This document shows, in pieces, positions 27,901-42,900 of a DNA stretch of 64,000 bases. Positions within the stretch are counted from its first letter, which is position 1; each line of letters begins with the position of its first letter. The position numbers were made by a program, and so were the translations under genes. The notes beneath the pieces were generated by a model that did no database searches, was not told the DNA's origin, and worked only from the letters and a program-made list of their open reading frames with translations. The DNA comes from Puffinus mauretanicus (taxonomy: Eukaryota > Chordata > Aves > Procellariiformes > Procellariidae), in assembly GCA_023333565.1 (NCBI GenBank), contig JAJKFH010001094.1:1-64000 (forward strand). The letters run 5' to 3'.

Positions 27901-30900
27901 AATAACTGGATCCAGACCAGATTCAGGCTAAGACAATACTCACAAATAGTCTTCATAAAAGTTCAGTCCCACATGAAATGAGAAGATTGGTCATTATTAA
28001 AATTTCTGCTAATTGGAGCCACAACCACATAGTACTTAGAAAACAGAGCTCTGTTCTACAAAACATGGAGCTGCTTCTGTAAACTAAAAATCAGAGGGAC
28101 CTTCCTCTCCATAATCCAGAAGGAGGACTGGATACAAGATCATTTATAACTTCTTGGCACACAGTCAGTTCAATTTTCAAGCCACCTGGTTTCCATTACT
28201 ATCCAAATACAGTCATTTCCATAAAGTATATATGATCATAAACTTACTTTCCATACTTCTTGCTTATATTTCATGAGGCATTCCAATAATTGGCAGTGAT
28301 ACACTGAGAGAGAAAAGACAGTATAATACTGAAATGGAAACTCAAGTTACAGAAGTGACGTAATTAGCTGATTGGCTTTGCTTTGTCCGTCCAAAACTCT
28401 ACATCTCATTTAATTACTTTTTATTTTAAAGGGTTTGCTGAAGAATCATTGCCCTGACAGCCATCACAAAAGATTAGAAATTAAATATTAGTAATTTGTT
28501 TCTGTCAAGGAATGCAGTACGATAATGAGTATTATGAATGTACAGCTTTTTGCACAGCAATGGAGATCTTTTTCAAACACATTTAGTTTAAGAATACCTG
28601 CTAATTCACTTAAACTTTGTCCCTCTGCCACAATGTAAAGCTGTAAATGGGCATCCTGTCATTCATCTTGAGGCAGTAATGGAAGTCACATGTAACAATA
28701 CACTATTCCCGTGTATACCAAAGGCTATAGGAGCCACTCTGCATCAAACAAACATGAGAGCGAAATGAACTACTTTACATGTCCGACTTCCCAAAAACCA
28801 CAGGGCAACATTTTCCTCAGATGGCTGGAACATGGAATTCACAAACAAAAATAGAATATTTCATGCAAAAAAAAAAAACTTGTGCAAATAGCTTTTAAAA
28901 ATAGTGTGCTGCTTTTATTTACCGCTGTGAACTACATTAGCGTGATGGATGTGACACTTCTCACGCACATACTGTAGTGTGGGGCTCCTCCCTACACACA
29001 CCCTCCACATAAAACGGGAGATAGTTGACTATCGTGCAATGTAATAGCTCCCTCAGGCTAGATTTTGTTTCGAGTTGGTTATGTGATCCCACTGATTTAA
29101 CTGGGACTGCGCCACAGTGAGAGAGAATGGCCTTGTGTTTAGATACTTATAATTACATTTAAATTTATTATAGTTCTGTTGAGCCTACAGCCACCATTAC
29201 CTGTCTTCTTTAAAAAATAATATCAGTTGTGAAGTTGGTGGGATATAGAATCATAGTATAAAACAAACCGTTACTATGAATTTCTATAGTCAAAGTTAGT
29301 GGTGATTTGTCTCCAACACTGATGTTATATATCAACACTATTTTCTGATGTCAAGCAAGAGTAGACCAGAGTCTCCAATCCTGGGCCAAAACCTGTTTCT
29401 TCATCACAATGAGATCTCTTATCTACATAATGATTACTTCAGGCATGATGCTCAGAAATTCCAGTTTTTACTAAAATAATTTATTTTTCATCCTGTGTTG
29501 GATGGTGAGACAGATTTTTCCCATCATCTGAACTTTTCTGATTGCATTGGACACAGTACTTCATGACTCATAGTTTTAGAGAGAATGATACCATGTTGCA
29601 TATTTACACATACCTGGGTTTGAGGTGTACTGCATTGCAATCATTAGCATTGATGATGCAGATAGATTGACATGTGCTGGAACACCTTCTCTTTTTGAGG
29701 ATCCCACTTGAAAGAAACGAAAAAAAAAAAAAGAAAACATTTTCTATTGTATAACAAGGAAAATTAGGTGAGAATAGCATATAACTGGTTCCAGCTGATG
29801 CAAATAAAATTCCTAAGATACCATGTCATTAAAAAAACCAAATGAACAAAAACCCCCCAAAACTAGAAATATTCTGTATTGGAGGGGGTGAAACCCCTTT
29901 TCTGCTGGAAGAGAAAGATGACTAAGAATATGGTATTGCTTCACAGAGCACACACCTGATTTTCCAGATCAGTAAGATTTCATTCTCAGAGCTGCATTAA
30001 CCAAAGACAGTGATTTTCTCAGGCACACTCCTTCAAAATCCACAGACTGGTCAAAACAATGTTACTTGTATAGTCAAGTGCATCTAGGGCTTGGATTGTA
30101 GGAAAGGTAAGGAGGAAGTGGAGGGTAAAGAAACAAGAAAAAATGGAAAGCCTGCTGTTGAGGTATACTGCTGAAGGGTTGGGGCTGGTGGTAGCTGCTG
30201 GCTCTTGGTGTATGGCACAGATTACTTCTCAGGGAGCACATGGTATGAGTTCAAGTTATAGCTACATACCAGAAAAATTAGCCCCCCTTGTTATGTGAAC
30301 TGTGCTAAGACAATGATAAACAGTAGCACTGAAGCGTAGCTAAGCTGTTTTAACTTTGACTTCGCACATAGAGTGGCTAGAGTTCCTTCTGCTCTCCTGA
30401 AATGAAATGGTATACTTGGAAAAACCCTGCAGAGTGTAGGTGTTTATTTGCTGAACTATAACATGGCAATATGGCTTTGAAGGCAACCTCCTACATAAAG
30501 ATGTGGTGTGCATCTTCCCCATCCTCACTCACAGCACTTTCCCAAGCTTGGCTGCCAGGACCCAAATACCAAGCATTTGGGATAGAAGCACAGAACTGTA
30601 GCTACCAGTTCAGTGAGATGCTTTCATCCCTCCCATGTGGCTCTCCAGCTGCTTACACAATCTCTTCCATCCTCCCTTTCGGTTTGGTTCAAAGCTGAAC
30701 ACTAGGGGAAGGTAAGGTTCTGCACTCGCCTTGTAGAGGGGCAGATCATTCTCGGTGGGGAAAGACTAGGACACTAATTAAAAGAGCACTCAACTGGAAA
30801 AGAAGGAGGAAAAGGAAAACGGAGAATTTGTCTCTTCTGTCTGGTACTTCTCCACATGACCCAACATTACTATGGCTCTCTTCATTGCACTTCATTCACT

Positions 30901-33900
30901 CTTTTTTGAATCTCATCCACACACATAAAAGCCCCCAGGTTATTACAGCAACATCTATTTGTATGGATTTAAATTGCAAAATACGCAGCAGCTCTAACCT
31001 GGCAATCAAAATGTGGCCATCAGTAGAAAAGTAGGGCATAGTACTAGAAGCCAAATGTAAAGAGCAGCAGACTGGTTTCATACAGAGATCTAACCAAAAC
31101 TGTTTGAGGAAAAAAGCAGCATGACAAAGGTTGCTCCCATGCTCTACAAGATGCAATCTCTGCCAAGGGCAGTTGGGGAATAGTATCTATTTAAGTAAAC
31201 CAAGGATTTGGCTCAATCAGTTGTTTTGGAGAACAGTTTTACAGATCTGAAGATAGACAGAAAAGGATAAGTCACCTACATCAGCAGTTCTTTAACAGAC
31301 AACAGTAATGGAAGAAAAAGGAGTTTAATGCAACATTCTGTTCTTAACCCAAAGAGGATCTATTGCACATATGTATGAAATATATAAATATATCTTAGTA
31401 ATTTTCATTTGCATACTGTTATTAGACATGTCAAAGGTAACAGAGAAAACATCATGGCAATGTCTTACAAGGGACTATTTTACATGGGGAAACTGAAGTA
31501 CAGAAGAGTTAAGGGATTTCTCCAAGATCACTGACTGGTAGAGCCAGAAAATGTAGGTGACAAATTTCCATAAAATCTTAATCTCAAAACACTGGACCAT
31601 GCTTCTTTTCATGTTCTAACAGCATCTTCTACATGCTTAAATGACATCAATCTCTGTACAAAGTTGTTCGTATTTTTCCATAAAGGTCTGGAATACAGAT
31701 AAGGAGGAGACATTCTCACAGAATCGCAGGATGGTTGATGTTAGAAGGGATCTCTGGAGATTCTCTTGTCCAACCCCCCTGCTCAAAGAAAGGCCAACTA
31801 GACCAGGCACACAGGACCTTGTCCAGTTGTGTTTTGAGCATCTCCTAGGATGGAGAATCTGCAACCTCTCTGGCAAACTGTTCCAGTGTTTGGTCACATA
31901 GTAAAAAGCTTGTTGGTTAAAACTGACTTTTAATATTGATCCTAATGCTTCCATCTGCAGAACATGATTAAGTTTCTCGCTACTACTGAATCCCATCAAG
32001 TTTTCTATCAGGTACATAGACGAGCATTCAGAACACACCTCGGGATTCACATTCTGCAGGGATTATGAAATTATGTAATCATGTGACACCCTCGGTGTGG
32101 GGGGAAGAAAAAAGGAAGAAAAAAAGGCAGGCACTGTTAGATTCAGTCTTAACGCTTATGGATAGAAGACATTACAGGCACAGCTATTTAGACAGAACTT
32201 AAAGAGAAAATGCTGAGGAGAGAGGGAGGGAGAAAAATTCATCACATCATTACATTGAGAAGAGTCATTCTTGTACATCCCGATTTAGTCCAGATGCAAA
32301 AATTACGCACGTTGCTATTGCATCTATCATTTCAGGAGCAGTTTGTCCATTGATTCTGTAGTCAAAACTCCCACTACTGGCACTAAAAGTTCTATGAGTC
32401 TAAAAACAGCGTACTTCTTAAAGAAGCTAAACTTCACCCTTTAAATGAAGGAAGAATTCACACAGTAACAGAGCATAATAAATAAATAAAAATTATAGAA
32501 TTATTTCCCTTTGAAAAATAGTCACATGGAATTATTTTACATAAATACAAACAGTAGATTGATGTCCCATTACAATTCTATGACAGATCAAACTTCGACT
32601 CCTACAGTCTGATACTATTACAGCATCACGTTTTCTGAGACATAACAATACTAGAATGAGTTCTACTTACATATAGCCATAGGCAGAAAAGATGTGCTGA
32701 GATACTCTATAATATCCTTATGCAGAAATGGAGGAAAGGTAGCTAGTGTTGAAATCATTGTATACGGTAAAGTACTCAAAATATCATCATTGAGAAAAGG
32801 AAGTAAGCAGGTAGTAGTGTAAAAAATTGATTGCCCAAGATCTGTTGAATAAAATGAAATAAATACAGAATCATTACAATGGAAAAATAATTATGACTAT
32901 GTACTTTTTAGTTTACAAAACTACAAAAAAAAAATTACATTTACATTCAAGTTTTCCCCCCAAAGTAATTTGGGAAGTTAATCACTATAGACAAGAGACT
33001 TCACCCATCATTTTTAAGCCTCTCCTAAAATAGAGGGAAACAGTTGTTCAACAGTACTCAGAAGAGTTTGGAGGGAATATGAATACTACGGCCAGTAAAA
33101 TCATTGATTAAAATCAATGTTGATTTTAATCATACAGTAATTAACATACAGTGGCCTGCATTTAAGCAGAGATGTTATTAGAATCAGAATTTGATATGCA
33201 CTTTGGTATTGAAAGGCCTGCTTTTGCAAAAAGCATTCTAGTCTTCATCAGCCATAGAAAAATAAGATTTTGATCTTAATTACCCTCAAAAGAGCTGCAA
33301 AGTACCCCCCACATAGAGACTACAAGACGCATCACTGTATTTTTCAAGCACTGCATTTTTCATGTGATTAAACTATGGATCTTGTTTTCCTGGGAAGCCA
33401 CTGAGGCCAAAAATGGCCAAGGCTTAAAAGGAAAGGAATATTTATCAAGAATTTCCATACTTACTCTAATTAATTATACTACAACTCTTTGGAAGAAGTT
33501 GCACTTAAGAAATGTGCAACATTTCAAGATCCAAAAAGAAGGGATAGGTTACTGTGTATCTGGGCACTGTGGCATCTTTATACCTTCTTCTACATGAGGA
33601 ATTGAGCTGGGGCCAATAACCCTCTGAGAAAGGTTACAGCACTCAATGAACCCCAAGTTTGAACCTGTATGATGATCCCAATACATCGTAAGACCTTTCG
33701 CCTGCGTGAGAGGGATTCCTTCTGTTACTCACTCTGTAACGTTAAGTATGTGACAGAGGCTTTCACTCTCATCTGTACAACTAGGATGATTTAGAACTGC
33801 CTCTGTATAGTGCTCAGAGATCTGTACCTGTAAACATCATGAGTCACAGTAAGAATTAAAATTAGCACTCCATTTCAGTGGTTCTGGCAAGTCTTCAATG

Positions 33901-36900
33901 CCAGGGTCTAACCAGACCCTTAATGCTATAGAGTGTTTTTCTCTTACAATACATATTTACCAGCTAAGCATTGAGAGTTTTGTATCACCTGACTGGACCA
34001 AAGCTCAGGACTGCCTAGCGCACCAGTTGTACTTACCCAAACAATTGATTGTTCTGACAAAAAAAAAAATATATTTCTTTTAGTCAAATGCTAAGCTGAA
34101 GGAGAAATAAATAACAAGTTGTATTGCAAAATTTACACAGAACCATAGAAAATAGCAAGTGACCTCCCCTTGCCCCAAGCATGAGTCAATCAAATTATTC
34201 CTGGCAGATATTTATCTAAACTGTTCTTAAAAATATGCAAGACAACTCACTCCTCCTCTTGGCAATTCATCATAGTGCTTAACCATCTTTATCATAAAAA
34301 GGCCTTTTTTTTTTTTTTTAAATTTCCATTGCTGCAGCTTAAGCCTCTAATTTCTTATCCTGATCAACTGTAACCACAAATAGTTTGGTTTCGTTTATTT
34401 CTCCTCACAGCAACCTTTACATAATTGTATGTGATAATCATGTCTCCTTTCCATTTTTCTCTAAGCTAGACAAACCAAGTTCTTTCCGTTTCTCCTCACT
34501 GTTCACATTTTCTAGACCTCAAATCATTCTTGTTTCTTTTTCCTGGACACCCCCCAAATGGTCCATGTCTTTCCTGAAGCCAGATGGACAAATCTGAAAA
34601 TTTTACTCCAGCTGAGGCCTTGCTAGGGCTGTTAGAATGATACACAAAATGCTTGGGTGTCTCATACACAAAACATCTGTTTACATATTGCTAGAATAAT
34701 ATTAATATATTAGTGACTTATGGTCTGCCTTTGATCTACTGTAACACCCAGATCTCTGCAGTATGGCTTTCAAGCTAGTATTTCCCCCATTTCGTTTCTG
34801 CCTGTAATTTCTCCTGCTTAAACATAGTATTTTACATTTCTCCCTTGAAGATGTTTCAAAACAGAATGCAATTTGCCAAGATTGTTTTGAATTGGATACC
34901 TTTCACACAAAGGACATGCTATTCGCCATCTTGATAACCCCTGCAAATCAAAATGCTCTCTCATTTCTATCAGCCAAGTAAAAAAATTAAAATATTTAAT
35001 AACACTAAACCCAGCACAGACTCCTATAAGATTCCCACTTGGTATACCCTTCCAGCTGACAAGAGCCACTGGTAATTACTCCTGGAGTGTTTTCCTCACT
35101 CAAGTGGGGACCATATGTCCCAGATTGCCTATTAGGATGTCAAGTGACACAGCAACAAAAGCCTGACTAAGGACAGGAAAACCCTGCCAGGAGAGCCATT
35201 GTGCTGCCATAAAAGGAAATTATGTTTGCTCAATGTTATTTGTTCTTTAGAGGTCTCCATTGGTTGTTAATTATCACCATGTTATCTATTTAGAAGAAGA
35301 TTGTTTTGATAATTAACTCCACCATTTCTAGAAATTGAAGTTAAGTTGACAAGTCTATAATTTGCTAGGAGCCCCCCTCTTGCAAGATCATACCATTTCC
35401 TAGTGCAGTAGTCTGGTTCAAACCATGCTGCGGCCAACTCAAAAGGAATTCAGCATTTAACAGAAACAACTTTCCCCCTAAAGAATTTCAGCAGTATATC
35501 AGTTTGACAATCTTCCTATACTGAACTATAAGTAATACACCCTAATACCATGGTGAAAATTAATATTAGGCTTATGTAACATAGGGAGAACACTGGGCTC
35601 CTGAATCCCATTATGGAAAGCCACAGACTAACAAGCCCTACGTATGCAGAACTTGAGGGAAAACAATATAAATACAACACAGTCACAAAAAAAAAAATCT
35701 TGTGATTAACTAGTTCAAAACATAAGAAAATATGGCTTTTCTGTAAGTCAGACAGAGATACTGCTATCTTTTTACCCAGGAATATTTTAAAGCCATCTCA
35801 AATCACCATTACCATGGTTTTTCTTCAATTAAATATATAATATGTTCTATTTAGAGATGGACCTTCACCAAAACACTCAATCTGCATATTCGTTATAGGC
35901 CAGATATACACTTGCAAGCAATTTGTGCCTTTTTAAAGAGAGCCACCCCAAAAAGACCAGTCTGAAGATATCCCAGCAGATTCAAATTCAAAATCCTGAT
36001 TTTTTTAGACCCATCTGTATTGGTTTGCTTACATGTTGTATTTTAGTTACATACCACCAGCATATCACTAAAAATCAGACAACCTCAGAATTCAAACCCA
36101 AATCCACAGTTAGCAAAAAAACACCTTTTATTTAAGAACGTCAAACCAAAGACTTGGATATAAAGGAGATTGTATCCCAGGAGATTTGAATTCCAGATCC
36201 AGGTCAGTTTAGGCCCATCTCTTCTACTGCATTTATGCATCATTCATGGATTCACAGCACTGAAGTTAAGCGTAGTGGAAGGGTTCAAGGGCCTGCTTAC
36301 CATGTTGACCATGTTGTAGCAAGGGAACTAGATCCAGCAGTGTCACCAGTGTCACGTAAAGTCCTTGATAGTCCAAGGATGGGTAGTCTGATAACTGAGC
36401 ATCACGACTTTGCTGGCCACGTTCAGATGGAGCATCTCGCAGGACGCTGTAAAGGAGGGAGCGAGTAACAGTAGGGTTGATGGAACTGACCTGTGGTCTT
36501 AGAGATGGGGTGAGTGGGAATGGCACAGGAAAAAGACACATGGTCATGGGCACTGTCAAATTGGAGGCATCTTGATTCTCCTTCTTCCCTGTGCGGGACA
36601 AAATGCTGTTGGGGGGACAAAGAAAAAAAAGAGACAACAAAGACACAAAGAACAGCACATTACATTGAAATGACACTATAAAACAAATAATAAAACACCA
36701 GATACATCCCACATAAGATGCAATCGCTACCAAAACCAGTGTGTCTACAAATCTAGCAACCATTCACATTCATGCTTCAAGATAAGAGAATTAAAAATTG
36801 ACATCTAAGAAAATTTCATTGCATCTCATGTGTTATCTGGTTCATAAGGAGCAAAAATATAAAAATGCATGTTTCAGTGCCCTACCCATGTTTCACAGTT

Positions 36901-39900
36901 AAGAAAAATTCTGAGAATTAAAAGTGTTTGCTATGGAAAAATAGCTATGTCAAAATAGGCTGGTATTTTGCTCTGAGATTTTGAGATTTATTTCCCCCCC
37001 CATAATCTTTTGAACCAACTGACTGAAAACATGCAAAATATAGGTGTGGCACTTGCAGAAACATGTTTTAGCAAAGAATAAACATGTGTGTTTGTTAAGA
37101 TAGTCTTAAAAATCACATGTTTATTGCATTAAAATAATGTCTGTATGTATTTTATGATACTGTTTCATGACCACTCACTCAGTATCATTTGAGATAATGA
37201 AGTTTAAACAGGCACATGGATTTAGAAATAATACAATATTTCTAAAATGTTAACTAAACTACATTTGGAAAAGTTATAAAATAATATATAGTAGATGGTC
37301 TTTAGCATATGTTTGTGAGCTAATGATAATGGTTGTTTATGTGTGTTTTTAATTTTGCCCATGTTTAGGGAGGAAACATTTTACTTTATGAATACAAACA
37401 CTCCTTGGGTAAATATTTACCTTCAAAAATCTAAGGGCTAAGCAAGCAAGACCAATTATGTAACTGCAGATCAGACAGTATGTTACCATATATTCCTGCT
37501 GTTACTTACGTTATTATTCAACAAAACTCACTAAAAACTAAAGAAGACATAATTTCAAAAAATGAACAGGATTTAGTGGGAATCAAAATAGAGGCTATAC
37601 GTCAACCAGCTTTTTATGTTGTTTTAAGAATGTTGTAAATCTGTTAATCTAATTTATTAAAAAAAAAATAAAACCCACTATTTTAAATAGAAATAAATTG
37701 TCACTTAAGCAGTGTTATATTTTAGCTATCAGGCAATTATAGGGTTAGTTCATAATCTTCATATGTGCCTATAAAATATAATACACCTTTTAAATATATT
37801 AAACCACACACAATGCTTTTTTTTTTAAAGCATGTTTTGCACCTCTCAGTGGTTGGGATTTCCAAAAGCAGTTGCTGTTGGTTTAACTCTGTTCCCAAAG
37901 TCAGTGTTAAAACTTATAAAAGACAAGTCAGTGGCATTAAAATTTCCCCTGACTAATGAAGAGCAGAGTTATACCAAGAGGGAGCACTTCTGGAAAACTC
38001 TGTCCTCTTTAACAATACAGAAATCCCTACTGTATAATCACCTTAGCACAGATATATCTTACCTCACAAGTCAGTTCAACAATTTACACAAGTAAACTAA
38101 ACTCTTGCAAAGGTGCTTATAAGAGGTGTCATTCATTTGCCATATATATAAAACACTTCTACAAGTACAGTTCTATGCCAAGTGGCTACTATCACATCAC
38201 ACTTGCAGTCAGAGATGACAGACATAGTCTGCTTTAAGAAACTACATACTTTTTTTTTTTTCTTTTTTATTGTGCCTTACATATTTGGCAGATTATTTTG
38301 GCTTCTGTTACCCAATGTCCAGTACAAGAAACACGGTGACTGTCATGACAGTGTTTATAAAATTGTATCAGAAAATTGCCTAAGATCTAGTATGACTTTA
38401 AAAATAAATGATCAGAGTGCTGATTCCTTTTAATTTGCTTGATGTTCATTTGCCGTACTTTGCAGCTTATGGTTAGAGATATAAAGGTACTAAATTATAT
38501 TCCTTCCCTGTTAACCAACAGATTATACCAATTACCCATCCCTTTACGTGCCAACACATCACTTCAAGCGCACTTATTTCCAGAAAGGATACTACTGAAT
38601 TAATTAATCCTTGCTTTGGAAAGCATAAGGCAGTGATGGAGAGCTTACACTATAGGCTTCCCTTCCTTTTAGCACGGAGCTATGGCCCATCTATGGATTA
38701 GAGGCCAAAGCATACCGTCTTGTATCTTGATCAGGGCATCCTTCTGTTCACTTCAGGAACAGCAATGAGACCATATCTAAATTCCAGCTGTAACCATGCC
38801 AAATTTGGAAAAAAAACCCCAAAACTTTCAGACCCAGGCTTTTGCCTGACCCATATGTTTTAAAAGCAATAAACAGAAGAGTCAAAACTGAAAATCTAGA
38901 AAGCCCCCTAAGACCAAGATACAATGACTGCGGTTTGCTCCTGTTTCTGTACAAACCACGTACTAAGAACCTGGAGTCTCTGCAGATCATGACTCCATAC
39001 TGAACTTGCTCTGTGACAAGTGACAAAGCCACCAAGGCTTGTTTCAATATTTGTACATCTTTGCTGCAAATCTATCCCAAAATTACTGCCTTCCAGGAAA
39101 GGTTTCCTAAAATGCCTACAAGAGAATTGCATCTCACCAAGGCAGCAAAACAAGCCTGACCATTAATTAGCCACTGGGCATTTATAACTATTCCTTATGT
39201 AAAACATCTTACTTAGAAATACATATGGAGAATTTTCTCCAAGAAAATGTGAAAGAATGAGTTGTTCTGCAAGATGTTTATTAAGTCTTAGATCATTCCT
39301 CAAATGAGGGAGAAAACACTGAAAATGAGCAGGGCATGAAACAAATTCATGCTGTAATGTAAAGAAATGCTTTTGCTCAAAGAGAAAATTAAGGAAGAAC
39401 TAAATGAATCAATGTGCTATGCATTGTGTATGGTGATTTTATGTGATGTTTGTTCATAGAAATAAGGAATTCAATTTTTTCAGCCATTCCACATCTGTTC
39501 CCCCCACCCCTGAGCTTGTGATTTATTGAGGCTATGTACAGAGCAAAGGAGCAAATTAATCCCTCGTGCGATCCAACTATAGCTAGCAGAACGACACCAG
39601 ATATGAATGTGATCCAAAACAGTGGGCATGCCCCACTGAAAAGAACACAGTCAATGTGTCCATAACATGGAAAGGTAAAAAGTATAATAAACTGCAAAAG
39701 CTACACCTGTAAAACCCAATCATCAAATGGAATTTTTCTGACTCATCACTATTCCTCCATTATTCCGTTGACTATGTATGTTCATCAAGAAATGTTTATC
39801 CTAAAAAATTCAGCTGCAAAGAGAGTACGCATCAATCTGGGAAATATTTTTTAAGGTTATTCTAAAATAGTAGATAATCACAAGCAAACTATTCTTAAGA

Positions 39901-42900
39901 CCAGATCCAAAATCTCCAGAAATCAATGGGCATTTTTGCTAGTTTGATCAGTATTCTCTTAGCAGCCCAAATTCATTGCATATGCTCTGTCTCAGGCTAG
40001 AAAGATTATTCTCCACCATGTCCTTCTATCATTGATGTTAAACCTTGCACAATGGAGTCTCAGTGTGGGAGGCAGAAAGAAGACTTAGCATGCAAAATAT
40101 TCAAAGAAATTTCTGAACACGCTCTTCAGAAAGGTTCTTAACCAGTCTGTTTAGTTTTAGGGTAAATCTTGCAGAGATCTGCACACAGTGGGTGGGAGTT
40201 TCCTTCTTTCCATCTGCCACACTAAATACAGGGTGTGTTTTGTTTTGCTTTTTTATCCAGCTGCTTTCTTAGTATGAGCAAGTGTATAAATTTACACTGG
40301 TTCAACCATAGCACTCAGGCTTTGACCCACAGTTCAAATTCCCCAGTTGCAGGGATTTAGGATGTGGATTTGACCTTGCTGAATATCAGAACTCAGCCCA
40401 GTTAAATTTAGATCCAAGTTCTGGCTTCAATTTCTGGTGCCCTTTTAGCTCTGAGGCTGATCAGATCCCAGATCATGAAGGACAAAGCCATTTGTGTAGA
40501 CCTGCATATCAGATATGAGTATCACTTCTGCCCCATGAGGTTCAGCATTATCAACAAGAGGATTTTGGTTCAGTCCCATTCTGAACATGAAATAAAGAAA
40601 TGGCGTTGCTCAATTGTGCAATTGCTGCCCTGATTCCTTATCTGCTTTCATAGTTGGTAAGTATAAAGCTTTTTCAGTAAGCCCAGAAACATCACTACTC
40701 ATGGAGTGTGAGGAATTTGTCACACAGGACATGTCAGCTGTACTGCTTAGAAAGATGAAGACAACAGGGTGGTAAAGACACTTTCTTTAAGCAGCAGACT
40801 CTAAATCCATCCTGTCCCAATGGACTTCTGCCCAAAAAGAAACAGATCTCATTATAGTACTTGATACTTACAGCTAAGAGAGAAAATGTTCAGAATCAGT
40901 TCAACTTTCTTGCTTTAACAGCTTAAAGGCCCACAGCATTTAAGCAGAGGCTGTTTTGTCATACAGAACCTTACTTAAATGTGATTTAAGTGTGTGCATT
41001 GTGCAAATAATCCATCAAAACAGCCTGATGTGGGAAAAGAGCCACATTTCAGAGGTAACTTCAGTTTTTCCCACTGCTGCAATACAATGAGACAAAATTT
41101 AATTTATTAATCTTAACAAAAAGCCCTACTAGTTGCTGTAAGTTTCTTCAACACTCTAAATGATGAGGGAAACAAATTTCACAGTGGTTAAACAATTCTA
41201 CTCGTGAACTTTTGAAAAGAGGAGGTTTTTAGGTTTGCAGTGAACAGGTGTTCCACTGATAATGACTATTTCTGTCTATGTGCTTTAAATGAATGTTAGA
41301 ATGAACTACTGTTATTCTTTCAAGTTTAAATTCTTGCTTCTCAACTTCTATATATCAAAGGGGTATGTGTACAAATATATGGGTTAATTGTATTTTGTTA
41401 ATGTTTCCTCGTGAAATAAGGCAAACGGCTGTATTTCCAAACTAGCTTCTGACAGCAGGGACAATCTTTCCAGGTATAAATCAGGAAGCTATGCATAGAA
41501 ATGCAGTTTTAACTGCATTTTCCTGGATGTGAAAACTAGTGCCAGCCAAAACCTGGGCAGACAAAAATCACCTCTTCAATGTCAAAAACCATTTTAAAAA
41601 CAATTTGAAAATATGAATCCATCGGGTAGCACTGTGGAATGTATGTCATTCCTAATTAAGTCTCACAATTTTTCGTATCTTTTTATCAAGACAAGAGGTA
41701 GTAGTTCCTATTCAAAATGTATTCTGTAATCATATTGTATTTAGTACTATATAGTATTACTAAATATTGGACTAAATCGAAACCCTGGGTCAGAACAATC
41801 CTGACCTGTTGCTGCCATCCAAATCCAGATCTGTATACAAACTTTGTGTCTACTTGTATTGTTATAAGGGACTGAACCAGAACCCCAACCTGACAGCCAG
41901 CTGAACTATGGCAGAGTAAGAACCTAGTTCTGCCCATCTGGCTCATTGTTCTAGGATCCTGAGGCACCAGGACTGTCAAGGAGGTCATGAGTATAAACAT
42001 CTAAAACTCTGTAGGTCACAAACTTCTTCCTTCACAAGTTCAGCATGTTTGTGCATGCAGCTAAGTCTTAGGAGGGCCAAGCAAATGTGTAATCAACCAA
42101 GTTTATTTTAGAATCAGCCACTCAATAAGCAGCTTAACTGGGCAAATTGGGCAACAGCCACTAAAGAGATTAATTTATATCATTCCTTTCTTAAATTATG
42201 CTCTGACTCTTTTTGGCTAAGCATTGACCCATTAAATCTTGCAACCAATTCAAAGTCAATCAATAACCCCCACAATTCTTTAGCTCTTTTTTCTTCAAGA
42301 GCATTAGTTAAAACTTACCTCAATAATGTCTGAGAAAAGTATTTCAGAGTATTTGCAATGTCAGTTCCAGAGGGCACAGGGTAAATGTTGTGGAGAACCC
42401 GGTTGTGGTATTCCTGAAGGTAACGGATTTTGGAAGCAACTACATAAAAGACAAAAAACAAACACAAAACCTTTCATTTAGGTTTTTTGCAGACTTTGAC
42501 AAATCACGTCTGTTCCTACTATTTCTGATTTTTTTTTATATTTAAGAACTAAACTGTAAAAACCAGAAAATTCTCTACATTCCTTCTATTTTGACTGAGT
42601 AAATTGAACACTCCAGTGCAAGAGTGCCAAAGGGAAGGCACGGACATGGATGCCTGCATCTGTATTAGACTAACTCAGTGCTAGCAAATTAAAAAAAAAA
42701 ACACCAATAAACAAACAAAAAAAACCCTGCACTACTACTGTGTCTCCAAGGATCTCAAGATTCATTTATAATGAATGAGTCATTGGATCACAGGAGGTTC
42801 ATGTGAGACAGATAGATATTTCTACAGCCAAAGCAGAGATATAAGCTAAGACAGAGCGCGCTTATGTGATTTATTTTATGCAATGAACTAAAGATATGAA

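Noticed and set aside
31637..32050. 137-codon minus-strand open frame
   Set aside because: Runs through the antisense CR1 fragment and its flank; a chance frame within repeat-derived DNA.
41686..42000. 104-codon minus-strand open frame in UNC79 intron 2, considered as an alternative exon
   Set aside because: Does not match any UNC79 segment; exons 2 and 3 already join in phase without it.
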